In this document: positions 11,128 to 21,931 of the stretch, piece by piece
How positions within the stretch are numbered: position 1 is the stretch's first letter
Layout: each line of letters opens with the position of its first letter
Origin: Glutinoglossum americanum
Taxonomy: Eukaryota > Ascomycota > Geoglossomycetes > Geoglossales > Geoglossaceae
NCBI GenBank assembly: GCA_020080175.1
Contig: JAGHQL010000052.1
Span: 78,776-142,775 of the forward strand
Direction of reading: 5' to 3'
Length of the DNA stretch: 64,000 nt
The notes under the pieces: generated by a model
What the model was told of the DNA's origin: nothing
Seen by the model: the letters and a program-made list of their open reading frames with translations, nothing else
Databases searched by the model: none
Program-made: the position numbers and the translations under genes

Positions 11128-12683
11128 CTACTGTCTGTCCCTCTCTTACTATCTTCTTTTACCATTCTTTTCTTATGTCATATCATGTAACCAAGGCTAC
11201 TGTAGCATCATCTGAACCTATATGTATATAGCATTTATTTTCTTTTTACAAATCTAAGAAAACTAGATTAAACTCTATTAGTGGTTTCAAACTTTGAGAA
11301 GATTTTTTATTTAAAGATAGAACCACCTTATTTATGTACGACTTTTTATTTATTTATTTTTCTATCATTTATCTAATATGCTAATATACCTTAATAATTA
11401 AAGAGAAAGATCAGCTACTCAAGTATATTATTCTTAATAAGAATACTGATTACTGAAAAGAATTCCTGACAGTAGTAAGGAGAATTAAAAAAATAGTAGG
11501 AGGCTTGAAGAAAAGGATAGAGGAAGTTAAGAAAAAGATAGAGGACTTAAAGGAGAGGATAATAAAGACTGAAAAAAAGATAGAGAGGGTTGAGGAGAGA
11601 ATAGAGGAGTTAAAAGAGAGGATAGAAGGGTTTGAAAGAAGGGTAGGGGTGACAGAAAAGGTCTTGAGGAATATTATAGGAAAGTTAAATAAGTTGGAAG
11701 GTATGATAGAAGTAGAAGTAAGGTGGTAGTAAGGATGTATAAGGTGATAGAAAAGGTAGTAGAAAAGGGATTAAGAAGAGTGAAGAGAATTGAGAAGAAA
11801 GAGAAAAGATAAGAAGAGATAAAGAGAAAGATAATAGTATTGGAAGAGAAAGTAAAGAAGATAGAAGCTATAGCAGAAAAGTAGCAATGAGAGAAAAAGG
11901 AAGGAGATAAGAGTGGTCATGAAGCAATCTTTTTTGAAGGGAATTTTTTTTTAAATTAATTTTCTAATTTTCATAACTAATTCTCCTTATTTTACTTAAT
12001 ACTAGCTAGCTAACTTAAGCTATGAGATTTACTTGTATTACTATTCAAAAGCCTTATCTCATAAAAACTCTCTATACAAAAACTATCTTTAGTAAGAAAA
12101 AAAGTAATTAACCTAAATATTTTAAACTAAGTAACTTGTATCAAGACAGCAAAAGGAACTAGAAAAAGTACTTTAAAGTAGAAGATAATAGATTTTTTTT
12201 TTCTTCAAACTCACATACATTATATTATTCTTTATATATATTATTCTCTACACTACTACTATCACTTATTCTCTTAGCTACTATATCATCTATCTTCTAA
12301 TACATTATATCATTTTTTATACATTCTTATATATTATACTATCTTCTTAATTAATACATATTATCTATCTTCTAATATATTACATTACTCCCTATATGTC
12401 TTATATATTCTATCATTCTTACAGCAATAGACTTGCATTTTTACCAAGTCTATTTTTTTTCTTCAAATAAGATTCAATTAATATAAAGTTTACTGATAAT
12501 ATTACTCTTTGTAGATTTGTTTATAAGCTAATAATTATACAATATATAATTTTTCTTTATTTATTTATTTTTTTTATCATCTATTTAACTAATAAAGACT
12601 TTTTAGTAATTAAAAAAAAGAGAAGTATCAGTTAAAGGCTTCTTTCACTGAGATAATTTTTGTGGAAATAAAAAGAAGAAAGT
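11128..12683. repeat. AT-rich, RIP-like degenerate block with purine-rich array
   Basis: No gene is supported. 11460-11935 is a purine-rich strand with a heptad-like 21-bp periodicity. One frame (11505-11729) reads as an unbroken Lys/Glu/Ile coiled coil, most likely a by-product of the base composition. 11290-11420 and 12450-12640 share a diverged duplicated stretch (TTTATTTATTTATTTTT, then ATCATYTATYTAA). 12200-12430 is rich in TATYTTCTAATA-type repeats. Confidence 0.5.
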
Positions 12684-12725
12684 TATAAAAACTCTTGATA
12701 CTAAGGTAATACAAAGGTGTACAAA
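12684..12725 (+). mobile_element. Fragment of LTR family Y (5' end only)
   Basis: TATAAAAACTCTTGATAC followed by AAGGTAATAC matches the first 40 or so bases of the Y LTRs at 10656 and 12892, then homology stops. A truncated third copy. Confidence 0.55.
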
Positions 12726-12891
12726 TTTATGATGTATCCGATACTACTCTCCACTTCAGAATGAATGACAGATAATCAAAAGCAGAAACCAGACCAAATA
12801 TTTGACTTCTAGATAAATTAGAGAAGGAGGTCCTTATTCAGTATATAATTGACTTAGACAATTGAAGGTTTTCTCCCTGACTGAAGGATAT

Positions 12892-13733
12892 TGTAAGAAC
12901 TTTCGATATTAAGATGACATGAAGGTACTCTGACGCTAAAGGTTCTTAGGAGGTTTAGTAATAGTATGATATCATACCTTGCAGTGACAACAATAGCTAG
13001 TCACCTAACTTATATATAGATAAGACTTAGGTATTTAAAGACTAATAGGTTGACTCAATAGTTTGAAGATAACTATATATCAGTCTGACTTAGAATGCAT
13101 GGTAGATAGGATAGACTTGATTCTAGCAGGTAAGAAATGTAAAAGACTGATCGCTGACTTCCTGCTTAGAGGCTAGCAGGTTATATATATATATAATAGT
13201 AAATGTATAATAACTAGGATGTCAGGTCCTAGGGGGGTGCCGCGGGTGCTCGAGGCTCGAGGGGGTCGTTCGGGAGGTCGTCCGTGGGCTCGCGAATGAG
13301 TTCTCGAGCTCGAATAGGTGTCACGGCATGACAGGAGGTCCGGCGGGATGTCAGAGGTAGATAAACTGGGTAGGAAGATGGATATGGGGCCACCGGGTGG
13401 CTTCTATTAGATGAACTATATACAAGAGGTGTGTTGACCGATGGAGGTTGAAGGGTCAACTCCGTCGGTCGGAAAGAAGGGGTTGCGGGCTTGGCTCGAG
13501 CACGGACCACATATTGGTCCAAGCTCGCGAGCTCTACCCCTTGCGGCTCTGTGTGCCGTGACATAGGAGATTATATTGCTATAAGAATACAAGCTTCTAG
13601 TATTGACTTCAGAATATATACTTCCAAAGTTTATATCACCATATAGATGAGACGTCATTGATGTCACATAAACTAATTATCTAGCCATAAAGACTCAGCA
13701 GCCTCGCCAGGTAACTGATTGTAAGTTATGATA
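12892..13733 (+). mobile_element. Solo LTR, family Y, copy 2, carrying a nested LTR
   Basis: Runs from TGTAAGAACTTTCG to AGTTATGATA and is flanked by a perfect GATAT duplication (12887-12891 and 13734-13738). Removing it with one GATAT rejoins the pogo transposase frame exactly (LKD-IEDITN). It holds the 344-bp family X LTR at 13220-13563. AT-rich outside the nested part. Confidence 0.85.
13220..13563 (+). mobile_element. Solo LTR, family X, copy 2 (intact, GC-normal)
   Basis: 344 bp from TGTCAGGTCC to TGCCGTGACA, with inverted TGTCA/TGACA ends and a perfect 5-bp duplication TAGGA (13215-13219 and 13564-13568). It is GC-rich and carries many CpG sites, unlike the RIP-altered LTR it sits in. 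The minus-strand ORF at 13229-13564 is incidental. Confidence 0.9.
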
Positions 13734-14454
13734 GATATAGAAGATATAACTAACACAATTCTTGCATTATATCATGGACTTCTAATCAGTAAGCTTTAGG
13801 TGTATCAACTTGTAAAATACACTCTAGAGCTAAAGACACATTCTTTATATTTCTATGATTACTAAAAGGCTCAATGTGAAGATTTCAAGCTTCTTGAAGT
13901 TTGGTTCTAGCATATTGCAAATATAAAGACTAAATATAGTATTCAAGATAGTAACATCTGAAACTTTGATAAGGCTGAATTTATGATTGGAGTGATTTCT
14001 AGTAATATGGTCATTATAAAGACTGATTGAAAGAGAAAAAGAAAGAGAATACAGCCTGGTAATTGAAAATAGGTTACTGCTATTGCTTGTATCAATACAG
14101 ACAGTTATAATATTTCTCCATTTTTGGTAGTCAAGAGTATGGTTTATCTTACTGATTAGTATACTAAAGGTAACTTACCACACAACTGGGTAGTTAAACT
14201 AACTGAAAATAGATAAACAGATAATACAACAGGCTTGAATTGGATTCAATATTTCAATAAACATACTTGTTCTTTAAAGAAAGATAGATACCAGATGTTA
14301 ATACTCAATAGGCATAAAAGTTATATATCTATCAAGTTTGATGAATACTGCAAGACTCATAATATTGTAGCCGTTTGTCTTCCTCCTCATTCATCACACC
14401 TAACTCAAATACTTGATGTCGCATGTTTTGGAGTTTTTAAATAGAATTATATCA

Positions 14455-15158
14455 CTACTACTTATATAAGCTGGGCTACAAAGGTTGGATGCTACAGGCA
14501 TCAAGGCTAAGCTAGCTTTAAGGAACTGGTTACAATGGAGTAAGGGAGGCTAGCCACGTGGCATGAGAGGAGAATAGGCCTAATAGTCTTTAATAGTCTA
14601 TCTAAGGTAATTATAGTATTGACCGATGAGGTTCTCTTCAGAACCCTCCTTAGCTTTCTATATATACTAATGACTCTGAGGGGCTCACAGGTAGAGACCT
14701 GCCTGGTTCCCTCTATGTATGTATACAGACCTCTTGCCCCCAGCTGTGCTTTCATTGGGAAGTCTTTATGATGCTCATGTAGTTCCCTTATTACTGGCCA
14801 TGCCTTTTGCTACTACTGGTGCTTCTATATAGAGTCCCTATAATACTTATGCGGTTTCTTCACTACCAGCCGTATTCCTATATGGAGTTCTTATGATGCC
14901 CATATAGTTCCTTTGCTGCCAGCCATACTCCTATATAGAGTTTCTATAATGCTTATATAGTTCCTTCATCACTAACTATGCTCCCATATAAAGTTCCTTT
15001 ATAATATTATTGGTAGAGTCTTGCGAGCCTCATTTATATGTTATTGACTTAGTATATTATATATAGGATAATTTCCTTTATGCTCCGCTGGCTTTTCTTA
15101 ATGCTAGCTCTCTTTTTTAGATTGTTTGGTGGCCTACCAGGCCTTTACCTAGTAGTTA
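14455..15158 (-). mobile_element. Repeat element Z, copy 2 (inverted)
   Basis: The reverse strand starts TAACTACTAGGTAAAGG at 15158 and ends TATATAAGTAG near 14458, matching 9628-10635 in the opposite orientation. It carries the same internal tandem array (about 14755-15010, roughly 54-bp units such as GAACTATATGGGCATC). It is less AT-shifted than copy 1. It sits inside the pogo transposase. Confidence 0.65.
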
Positions 15159-15558
15159 CTATAATATTAAGATACTCTTTCAAGCCAAATTTGTGAAAAA
15201 CAAAATTGCTTATCATCAAGATAGCTTATCAATGACAATTTTAAATATGTTTACTCAGACAGTAAGAGGATTAGAAGTTATAGCACATAATTTCTCACTT
15301 GTGAATACTTAAATTGATATCTTTGAGAAGACTTTAAAGGCTCTTAGCAAGTACAAAAGAGCTAAAAGAATACATGTTAGTAAAAGAGGACTAATTGAAG
15401 TTGAGAATACTATAGGCATTTTAACTCAAAGAGAAGTAAATAAGCAAGTGCAAGTAGAAAAGCATTGTAGGGGTGGTAATGACAGAGCTGGTCCATTGAT
15501 CACTTATCACTATAGCAAGTATGGAAAGATAGAATATAATATAAGAACATGTTAAATT

Positions 15559-16215
15559 AATACTTAAATAGTTTAGTTTCCCTAAGTGGCTAAATTTTTG
15601 GCTACTTGGAAAAACTAGACTGAATGTAGTAATTAAAAAGTCTGAGGGTTGTGAAAAGTTCAATGCTTGGTAATATTCATTGCTTACTGATAAGTGATAT
15701 TAAATTAATTTTGGAAATAAAGTTATTGATCTTAAACTGAATATTCAGATAAGATAATATCTTTACAATATTAAGTAGTACTAGTATCTAATATATTGAT
15801 TATTTTTTGAGAAAAAGAATCAATTTAATATTTTTTTTTAAATAATTCTTTTAATAATAAGTTACTAGATCTCTCTGTCCGATCCTCTATCAAACTAACA
15901 TTGAAAAAAAGTTAATGTAATTTCAGAAAAATTTGTTTTTATTATTTTAGTCACATATCATTATCCTTTGGTAGGTTTCTAGTATGTCAAGTCAAAGTGT
16001 TGGCCCTCAACAGAAGAGGTTGCTAGTTGTCCGCAGACTAAATACTTCGACAACCCCAGTCATTATTCATGAGCTTTACAACAGGATCAGGTCAGGCTTC
16101 TTCCGGGGCTTCTCGGGGTTGGTGCGAGGCCACCGCTGTGGTTTAGACCGGCTTGCCTCTTTTGATACTCCGTTCATAGGTGTCGGAGCCGAGATGGTGG
16201 GATGGTGGTAGTGAC
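15559..16215. other. AT-rich 3' flank of pogo remnant, no gene
   Basis: Very AT-rich until about 15960, then normal GC. A 75-codon ORF at 15984-16211 has no recognisable domain. The normal-GC part may be the internal leader of the LTR fragment that follows. Confidence 0.4.
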
Positions 16216-16332
16216 TGTTAAGGGTAAACCCTCGTGTAAATTAGCCGAGTGGTTACCACTCTAAAAGTTTTAGCTAGACACACGTACAACATAACTATGA
16301 AGAACACACATTTCTACCTGAACGACCTAACA
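16216..16332 (-). mobile_element. LTR-like repeat (family W), copy 1
   Basis: The reverse strand runs from TGTTAGGTCGTTCAGGTAG to CCCTTAACA and matches 29796-29926. Both contain AAAACTTTT, GAGTGGTAA, and CTCGGCTAATTTACACGAGG. Both copies are followed on the CA side by GTCACT and about 40 bp of weaker similarity, so these are probably LTRs with a little internal leader. I see no target duplication here. Confidence 0.55.
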
Positions 16333-16593
16333 ATAGGCAAGTATCACTTGTTTCGTGATCCATATCACCGACTACAAGTTATCTTGCAAACGTAGGCACT
16401 CTAGAGACCTGGCAACATTACCCGCTGCATAATACACAAGAGCACCGTTCCCTAGTCTGCGCGTGTGTTAATGGTAGCTTTGTGTGACATTTTGTATTGC
16501 TAGGATTGCGTTCGTATCCCTTGCGATTGCTAGAGTGTGTATCTGCTAGGCGAAGATCTAAGTGGCTAGGAGTTATCGTAGAATCAAGGTAGA
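16333..16593. other. Intergenic, 3' of ureohydrolase gene
   Basis: No feature seen. Confidence 0.4.
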
Positions 16594-18070
16594 TTACAAT
16601 TCATCCTTTCGACTACTCTTCACAACTCTGGGTTTCAGCTCTCTCTTCACCATGCTAGTGATAACCTCGTATACCAGTTGCGCGGCAGCCAAGGCTGTGC
16701 TCTCTCCCCGATTATCGTAAGCAGGCGCAACCTCAACGATATCGGCTCCCACTACATTCAGTCCTTCTATGCCCCTTAAAATCCTGATCATCTCTCTTGT
16801 CGTCCAGCCACCCGGCTCGGGGGTGCCAGTTCCAGGCGCCAAACCCGGGTCAATAACGTCGATATCAATACTCAAGTAAGTGGGAGTTTCGGTTCCAATT
16901 CTCGCCAAGATTGCCTCAATGATGCCATTGGGCCCTATCTCATCAATATCGTCGCTAGATAGTCTTAGAAACCCTTGTCTATCATCATCGTCATAGTCGT
17001 CCCACCCATCGCCGCCGATCCTGGTTCTCAACCCTGCATGTACGGATGATCCGTTCAGGATCAAACCTTCATTACTCGCAATCCAGAACATAGAGCCGTG
17101 AGTAAAGTCGCTAGTTTGGGAGCGCCAGCTTTTAGAATATGCTGCCGGGTCCCATGTGTCGAGATGTGCATCAAAGTGCAGAACCGCAATCGGATGCCCA
17201 TATATCTTATTAAGCGCTCGGAGCGCTGGCAATGCTACCGAATGGTCTCCGCCCAGCGTAATCAGCTTCGGTTTCCGGTCCTTCCCAATGTCTCTCAGAG
17301 TATGGGGACCGCCGGCATATGCCGGGAGATAGGAGCCGAGCTGTAGGAAAGCTTCAGACATCTGAGTGAGAGCAACAGCATTGTCGAACGGCGTGATCGG
17401 AATGTCTCCGCAATCAATAATAGTGGCCCACGAAGTATATGGATTCATTGACGCACGTGTGTTGAAGCCGCGGAAGGAGGTTTGACGGGAGGAAGCGGCA
17501 CGTATGGCACGAGGCCCGAAACGCGCACCTGGTATTTGGAGTTTAGTTAGCCTCCTCCCGAAACATTTGCTTAAAGAGACACAACGATGGCGTTTCGGAA
17601 CTGGAATTTGGAAAAGAAAGACTGGATAATCGGTAAGATAGATTTTTATAGCCCGAGCCCAAAAACAGGTTGAGCACCTCAAAAACCCAATCCAAGGCAT
17701 CACCTACCAGGCCTATAAGTAACAGCCGTATCAAACGGCGCTCCAATGATACCGATATCAAACCTCTCTTCCGGATGCGTCAGGCATTTCACATGTCGCT
17801 GGTGCGCGAAGGTGGAGATCCCAGAATAGCCCAACTAGCATCCCAACCAACATCGCACTTTCATCAGCTTTCATCTTCCTCAATCGGCTGGAACACCCGC
17901 GAAATACATACATCAAATCCCCATCTATCCCTCAATTCATCTCTCTCCTTCTCGTCAACATGCGCAGACGAGAGGACCTCTTCTTGGTGATCATGCGCGG
18001 AAACAGAAGGCAGAAAAATAGCTCGAAGAAAGACGAGGAAAATGTAGAATGCCGGTGGTGATCTCACCAT
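16594..18070 (-). CDS. Agmatinase/arginase-family ureohydrolase with signal peptide
   Basis: Exons 18070-17912, 17834-17708 and 17528-16594 add up to exactly 407 codons (406 residues); introns are 77 and 179 bp. Agmatinases hydrolyse agmatine to putrescine and urea; relatives act on other guanidino compounds. All metal-site motifs of the fold are present: GGDHS (His about 191), HFDAHLD (Asp 215, His 217, Asp 219) and SIDIDVIDP (Asp 317, Asp 319). The sequence [18 protein letters not shown], ending at the second splice site, is agmatinase-like. Exon 1 starts with a hydrophobic segment ending VSAHDH, a likely secretion signal, so the enzyme may be extracellular or vacuolar, as in a known group of fungal agmatinase-like proteins. 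The substrate is not certain. Confidence 0.87.
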
Positions 18071-18774
18071 CCCTTCCTGTCTTCTATTTTAGTTCCAGGG
18101 GTCTATATCCGTCTCTCTGCGGGGATAGAAGATGTGGGGGTTTTGTGAAACGACCCCGCACTTCGAGCGGGGAAGCTTGGCATGCCCTGCGGAGAACTCC
18201 GTTGGAAAACGTTGCTGCTTTGGCTGTCGGAGGTCGTCGGGCTCCCCTGGCTGAAAGCGGCGAAATATTACTAACCAGCATGATGCCGAGACCGTGCGCG
18301 GCTCTTCACTCTTTCCGAGAATAAGCACACAACCATGCTTTCTCAGCAACTTGCGTGACGACCCTGCACTATTCATCCTGCGATGCTTACATGTTCCCTG
18401 CGCTTGTGGATTCTAGACGGGTTTCCAGACACCCTGCTACTGACCCCATTCGATTATATCGTCGTTCTGAATGAGCCCCTTCACTGGGATCGCGTCTAGA
18501 CTGGTGGGTAAGGAAAAGAATAAGTCAGTCGTTAACCGGGTAGATACGCAAGTCGCGCCCATCGAACAACACCCCTCCCTTGAAACTTTTCGCTTGAAAC
18601 ACGAATAGTGTGGGGGGGTTGGAGCAAGGGCTGCACTTGGCATTCTGGAAGAGGTATACGAGCTGATCCAATTTCCCGGTTACTTTATATAGCCGCAGTT
18701 GCTCCGTATGGCCGGTGGATACATCACTTCTTCTATGAGGTACTTTGGAAAGCTTCAGAGGACTTCTATGAGCC
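18071..18774. promoter_or_regulatory. Divergent intergenic region, ureohydrolase / glucosaminidase
   Basis: A 704-bp gap between two outward-facing genes, so both promoters should lie here. A TTTATATAG box at about 18683-18691 lies some 85 bp before the glucosaminidase ATG and could be TATA-like. I recognise no operator. Confidence 0.35.
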
Positions 18775-21527
18775 ATGCAAGCAATTTTAATTGTCCGCAT
18801 ATTTCTCACGGCGCTTGCTCTGGCAGGCCTTGGCGTTAGCCTGAGCGATGGATCGGCCTCTTCCGCTCTCGTATCTGTTGCTGGTGACCGGGCAATCATC
18901 CCGGGATGGTACATGCAATCGGCCCAACATGTCTCCAACAGCACAAGTGCTTTGTCACGCGCCGGCACCGATGTCTCTGCCTGGTATCGCGTCTCGCCGA
19001 GAGGGACGATTATGGCCGGGCTCCTAGAGAACGGTATCTATCAAGATTCTAAGCTCTTCTTTTCCGATAACTTGGACACAGAGGTCGACTACTCGGCATT
19101 CAACGTGCCTTGGATATACAGAGAGGAATTCGTGTTGAATCCAGAACCAGGACAGCACTACTTCGTTCAGACCAATGGCGTTACGTCGAGAGGAGATGTA
19201 TACATCAACGGTGTGCTTATTGCTTCGAAAGACGTGCAGGTCGGCTCGTACGGTGGCCAAAAGTACGAGGTAACGCAGCATGTCCTACAAGGGAAAAATT
19301 GCATCCTTATCACTACCTATCCTACTAATTACCTCCGTGACTTTGCCATGGGCTTCGTGGACTGGAACCCTTATCCCCCTGACAACGGCACAGGCGTCTG
19401 GCGATACGTCGAGGTCTCTCAAACCGGGCCAGTTTCGATGTCACCGCCGCGAATTGTGACCGATTTTAAAGACCCCAGTGCTCGCAAAGTCGCAGTCACC
19501 ATTAAGACGGACGTCTGTAACAACGGCGGCAAGGCTGTTGACGCGAAGGTTAATGCTATTATTGAGGCCGAAAAAGGGTCGCAGAAAGCCTCTGTTTCCC
19601 AAACTGTTAAGCTTCAGCCCGGCGAGGAAAAGACTGTTTCCATGACGGTTTCGCTTGACGACCCACAGGTTTGGTGGCCCTCCGCATGGGGCGACCAACC
19701 TCTCTATAAAGTGCGCGCAGACGTTTCTATCTCGGGCACTGTCTCTAACGCTACCTCTGATGTTGCGGAAGAGCGCTCGTTTGGGATTAGGCACGTCACT
19801 TCATCCGTTAACGCTCATAATGACACGGCGTTCGTTGTCAACGGACACCCGTTTCTTGTTATGGGCGCCGGTTACTCGTCAGACATGTTTATGCGCTTCG
19901 ATCTCAATCGACTGAGAACCCAATTTCAGTACGTTTTGGACATGGGTCTTAACGCAGTCCGTCTCGAGGGCAAGCAGGAGCATCCCGAATTTTACGACCT
20001 GGCTGACCGCATGGGTCTAATGGTGCTCGCTGGCTGGGAGTGCTGCGACAAGTGGGAGGGATGGACCTACAACGACGAAGCAGACGGGGTGATATGGAAT
20101 GATGCTGACTATTCGACCGCCAACGTATCAATGACACACGAGGCTGCTATGATGCAAAACCACCCGAGCATGCTAGCATTTCTCGTCGGCTCCGACTTCT
20201 GGCCAGACGACCGAGCAACCAAGATCTACGTGGACGCTCTCAATCGCATGGATTGGACAAACCCTATCATTTCATCCGCAGCCAGACGTGGATTTCCGGA
20301 CCTCCTCGGGCAGTCAGGTATGAAGATGGATGGACCCTACGACTGGGTACCTCCGAACTACTGGTACGGCGACGACCTCGGTGCAGCTTTTGGCTTTGGG
20401 TCCGAGCTTGGTTCCGGCGTAGGCACCCCGGAGCTTGGCAGTTTGAAGAAATTCCTGTCGCCTGAAGACATGAAGGACTTGTGGACTCAGCCTACCAAAG
20501 GATTGTATCACATGTCCACCAACGTGTCGACCTTTTTCGATCGCTCGATCTATAACGGGGGCTTGTTCGCTCGTTACGGCAAGCCCAGTAGTCTCGATGA
20601 TTATTTGCTCAAGGCGCAGATCATGGACTTTGAGGCGACCCGTTCTGAGTTCGAGGCGTACGCTGCGCGCAAAAGCGCAAAGCGCCCTTCCACTGGCGTG
20701 TAAGTACCACGGCCCTAGAAAGCTTTCCCGAACGGTCCACTAACTGCTGAGCTTGGAAAAGCATATACTGGATGCTGAATGGCGCTTGGCCCAACCTGCA
20801 CTGGCAGCTTTTCGACTACTATCTGAAGCCAGCGGGTTCGTACTTCGGCGTCAAAGTCGGGGCCCGGCCCGAGCACGTCTCCTACGATTACGAGCAGAAG
20901 ACCGTCTATCTAACCAGCCACTCGCTCACCTCCCAAGGCTCGCGAAACGTGTCCATCGACCTCATCGACACGACCGGCAAGACCCTCGCCCGAAAAGATA
21001 TAACCGCCAAAGCGTCGCCAAACGCCGCGCAGCAGCTGAGCGAAGTCCCCGGGATCGACAAGATCGAAGACGTCGCGTTCCTTAAACTCGCGCTGCGGGA
21101 CGGCTCGGGCTCGGTCCTCAGCCGCAACGTGTACTGGCTGCCGCGCAAGAACGACGTCCTCGACCGGGACAACTCGACCTGGTACTACACGCCGGTGGCG
21201 GAGTACTCGAACCTAACGGCGCTCTTCCGGATCGCGCCCGCGTCCGTGGACGTCGCGGTGCCCCCGCCGCAACAACAGGGCAGCACGGTGCGGGCGCAGG
21301 TGGTGCTGGAGAACAAGTCGGACGTGCCGGCGTTCTTCCTGCGCATGAACCTGGTGGCGGGCAAAGGCGGGCCGGACGTCGTCCCCGTCTTCTGGTCGGA
21401 CAACTACGTCACGCTGTGGCCGCGCGAGACGCTGAGCGTATCCGTTAGCTTCGCGAGCGTTGTGGGCGAGGTTTTCGTCGATGTCGCGGGGAGCAATGTG
21501 GAGGCGAGGTCGGTCAAGGTCTGTTGA
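18775..21527 (+). CDS. GH2 exo-beta-D-glucosaminidase, secreted
   Basis: Two exons, 18775-20699 and 20762-21527, make 897 codons (896 residues), the usual length for fungal and actinobacterial exo-chitosanases of GH2. The 62-bp intron (GTAAGT...AAAAG, branch CTAAC) joins GV-IYWMLNGAWPNLHWQ in frame. The first 22 or so residues form a signal peptide. The family removes single glucosamine units from the non-reducing end of chitosan. Domain order is sugar-binding (DVSAWYRVSPRGTIMAGLL), Ig-like, then the barrel. LVGSDFWPDD places the likely acid/base Asp at residue 474, and FGFGSELGSG the nucleophile Glu at 544, close to the Asp469/Glu541 pair of the characterised enzyme CsxA. WPSAWGDQPLY and MGAGYSSDMFMRF are family-typical. 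Intact. Confidence 0.9.
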
Positions 21528-21640
21528 AGCGGGCGGTGGTGGGGCATGTGGTATGTTGAAAGCATCTAGGGAGCAGAAAGAATAGACTGGGATCGTTCGT
21601 TGGAAACTAGAGTAGATTACAGAGGCTGCAGCCAAAGGGC

Positions 21641-21931
21641 TTAGCGCCCCTCGCTTAGAGAACCCAGCAGCGACCCCAGCCATATGAACATTCTTCCAAT
21701 CCTTGTTCTTCCGTTGTCGCGCGTGGCCGTCGTAGGTCCCGCACGTATTCCAGCTCCAACACGCGCGATTTCGCGGGGTTCGTAACCGCGTTGCCGAGCC
21801 CTTTTTTTCAAATTGGAGATATTCCACTTTGAAACTCCGGTGATCTCCATCGCCTGCTTGGCCGTGAAACCATATTCGGCGAGAGCGCGTGCTTGCGGGC
21901 GTGTTCCGACGCCGTATTGCTTGAATGCCAT
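21641..21931 (-). CDS. Small helix-turn-helix ORF, transposase-N-terminus-like
   Basis: 96 residues. Residues 10-57 (RPQARALAEYGFTAKQA, ITGVSKWNISNLKKRAR, QRGYEP) match the homeodomain-like HTH at the start of many fungal Tc1/mariner-type transposases and of related single-HTH fungal proteins. After about residue 57 the sequence is Arg/Gly-rich and shows no known domain. No transposase core follows. It may be a leftover N-terminal exon or a domesticated DNA-binding peptide. Confidence 0.45.
   Translation of the reverse strand: MAFKQYGVGTRPQARALAEYGFTAKQAMEITGVSKWNISNLKKRARQRGYEPREIARVGAGIRAGPTTATRDNGRTRIGRMFIWLGSLLGSLSEGR

Larger units (their letters stand above)
12761..15558 (+). pseudogene. 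pogo/Fot1-type DDE transposase, RIP-altered and split by insertions
   Basis: Three blocks of one transposase can be read. 12761-12891 gives the N-terminal DNA-binding part (LDKLEKEVLIQYIIDLDN, with stops). After the inserted LTR, 13734-14445 continues in frame (KDIEDITNTILA, ELKTHSLYFYDY, then NFDKAEFMIGVIS, the pogo NFDETGFMMGVIS box) into the DDE core (WIQYFNKHT, LILNRHKSY, CLPPHSSHLTQILDVACFG). 15180-15558 carries the C-terminal part (ALSKYKRAKRIHVSKRG, QREVNKQVQ, and a zinc-knuckle-like YSKYGKIEYNIRTC with Cys lost). Asp-to-Asn and Gly-to-Lys changes in LILDGHGSH and many TAA/TAG/TGA codons fit G-to-A and C-to-T mutation. A piece of about 100 residues is missing where element Z entered. 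Confidence 0.85.

Noticed and set aside
11505-11729. 74-codon Lys/Glu-rich coiled-coil ORF
   Set aside because: It lies in a purine-rich, RIP-like stretch where such codons arise from base composition. No relatives or gene structure are visible.
13229-13564. 111-codon minus-strand ORF
   Set aside because: It falls within a solo LTR with exact ends and target duplication, so the open frame is incidental.
10656-13733. Y1 and Y2 as the two LTRs of one element
   Set aside because: Each has its own 5-bp target duplication (TTACT/CTACT and GATAT/GATAT), so they are separate solo LTRs.
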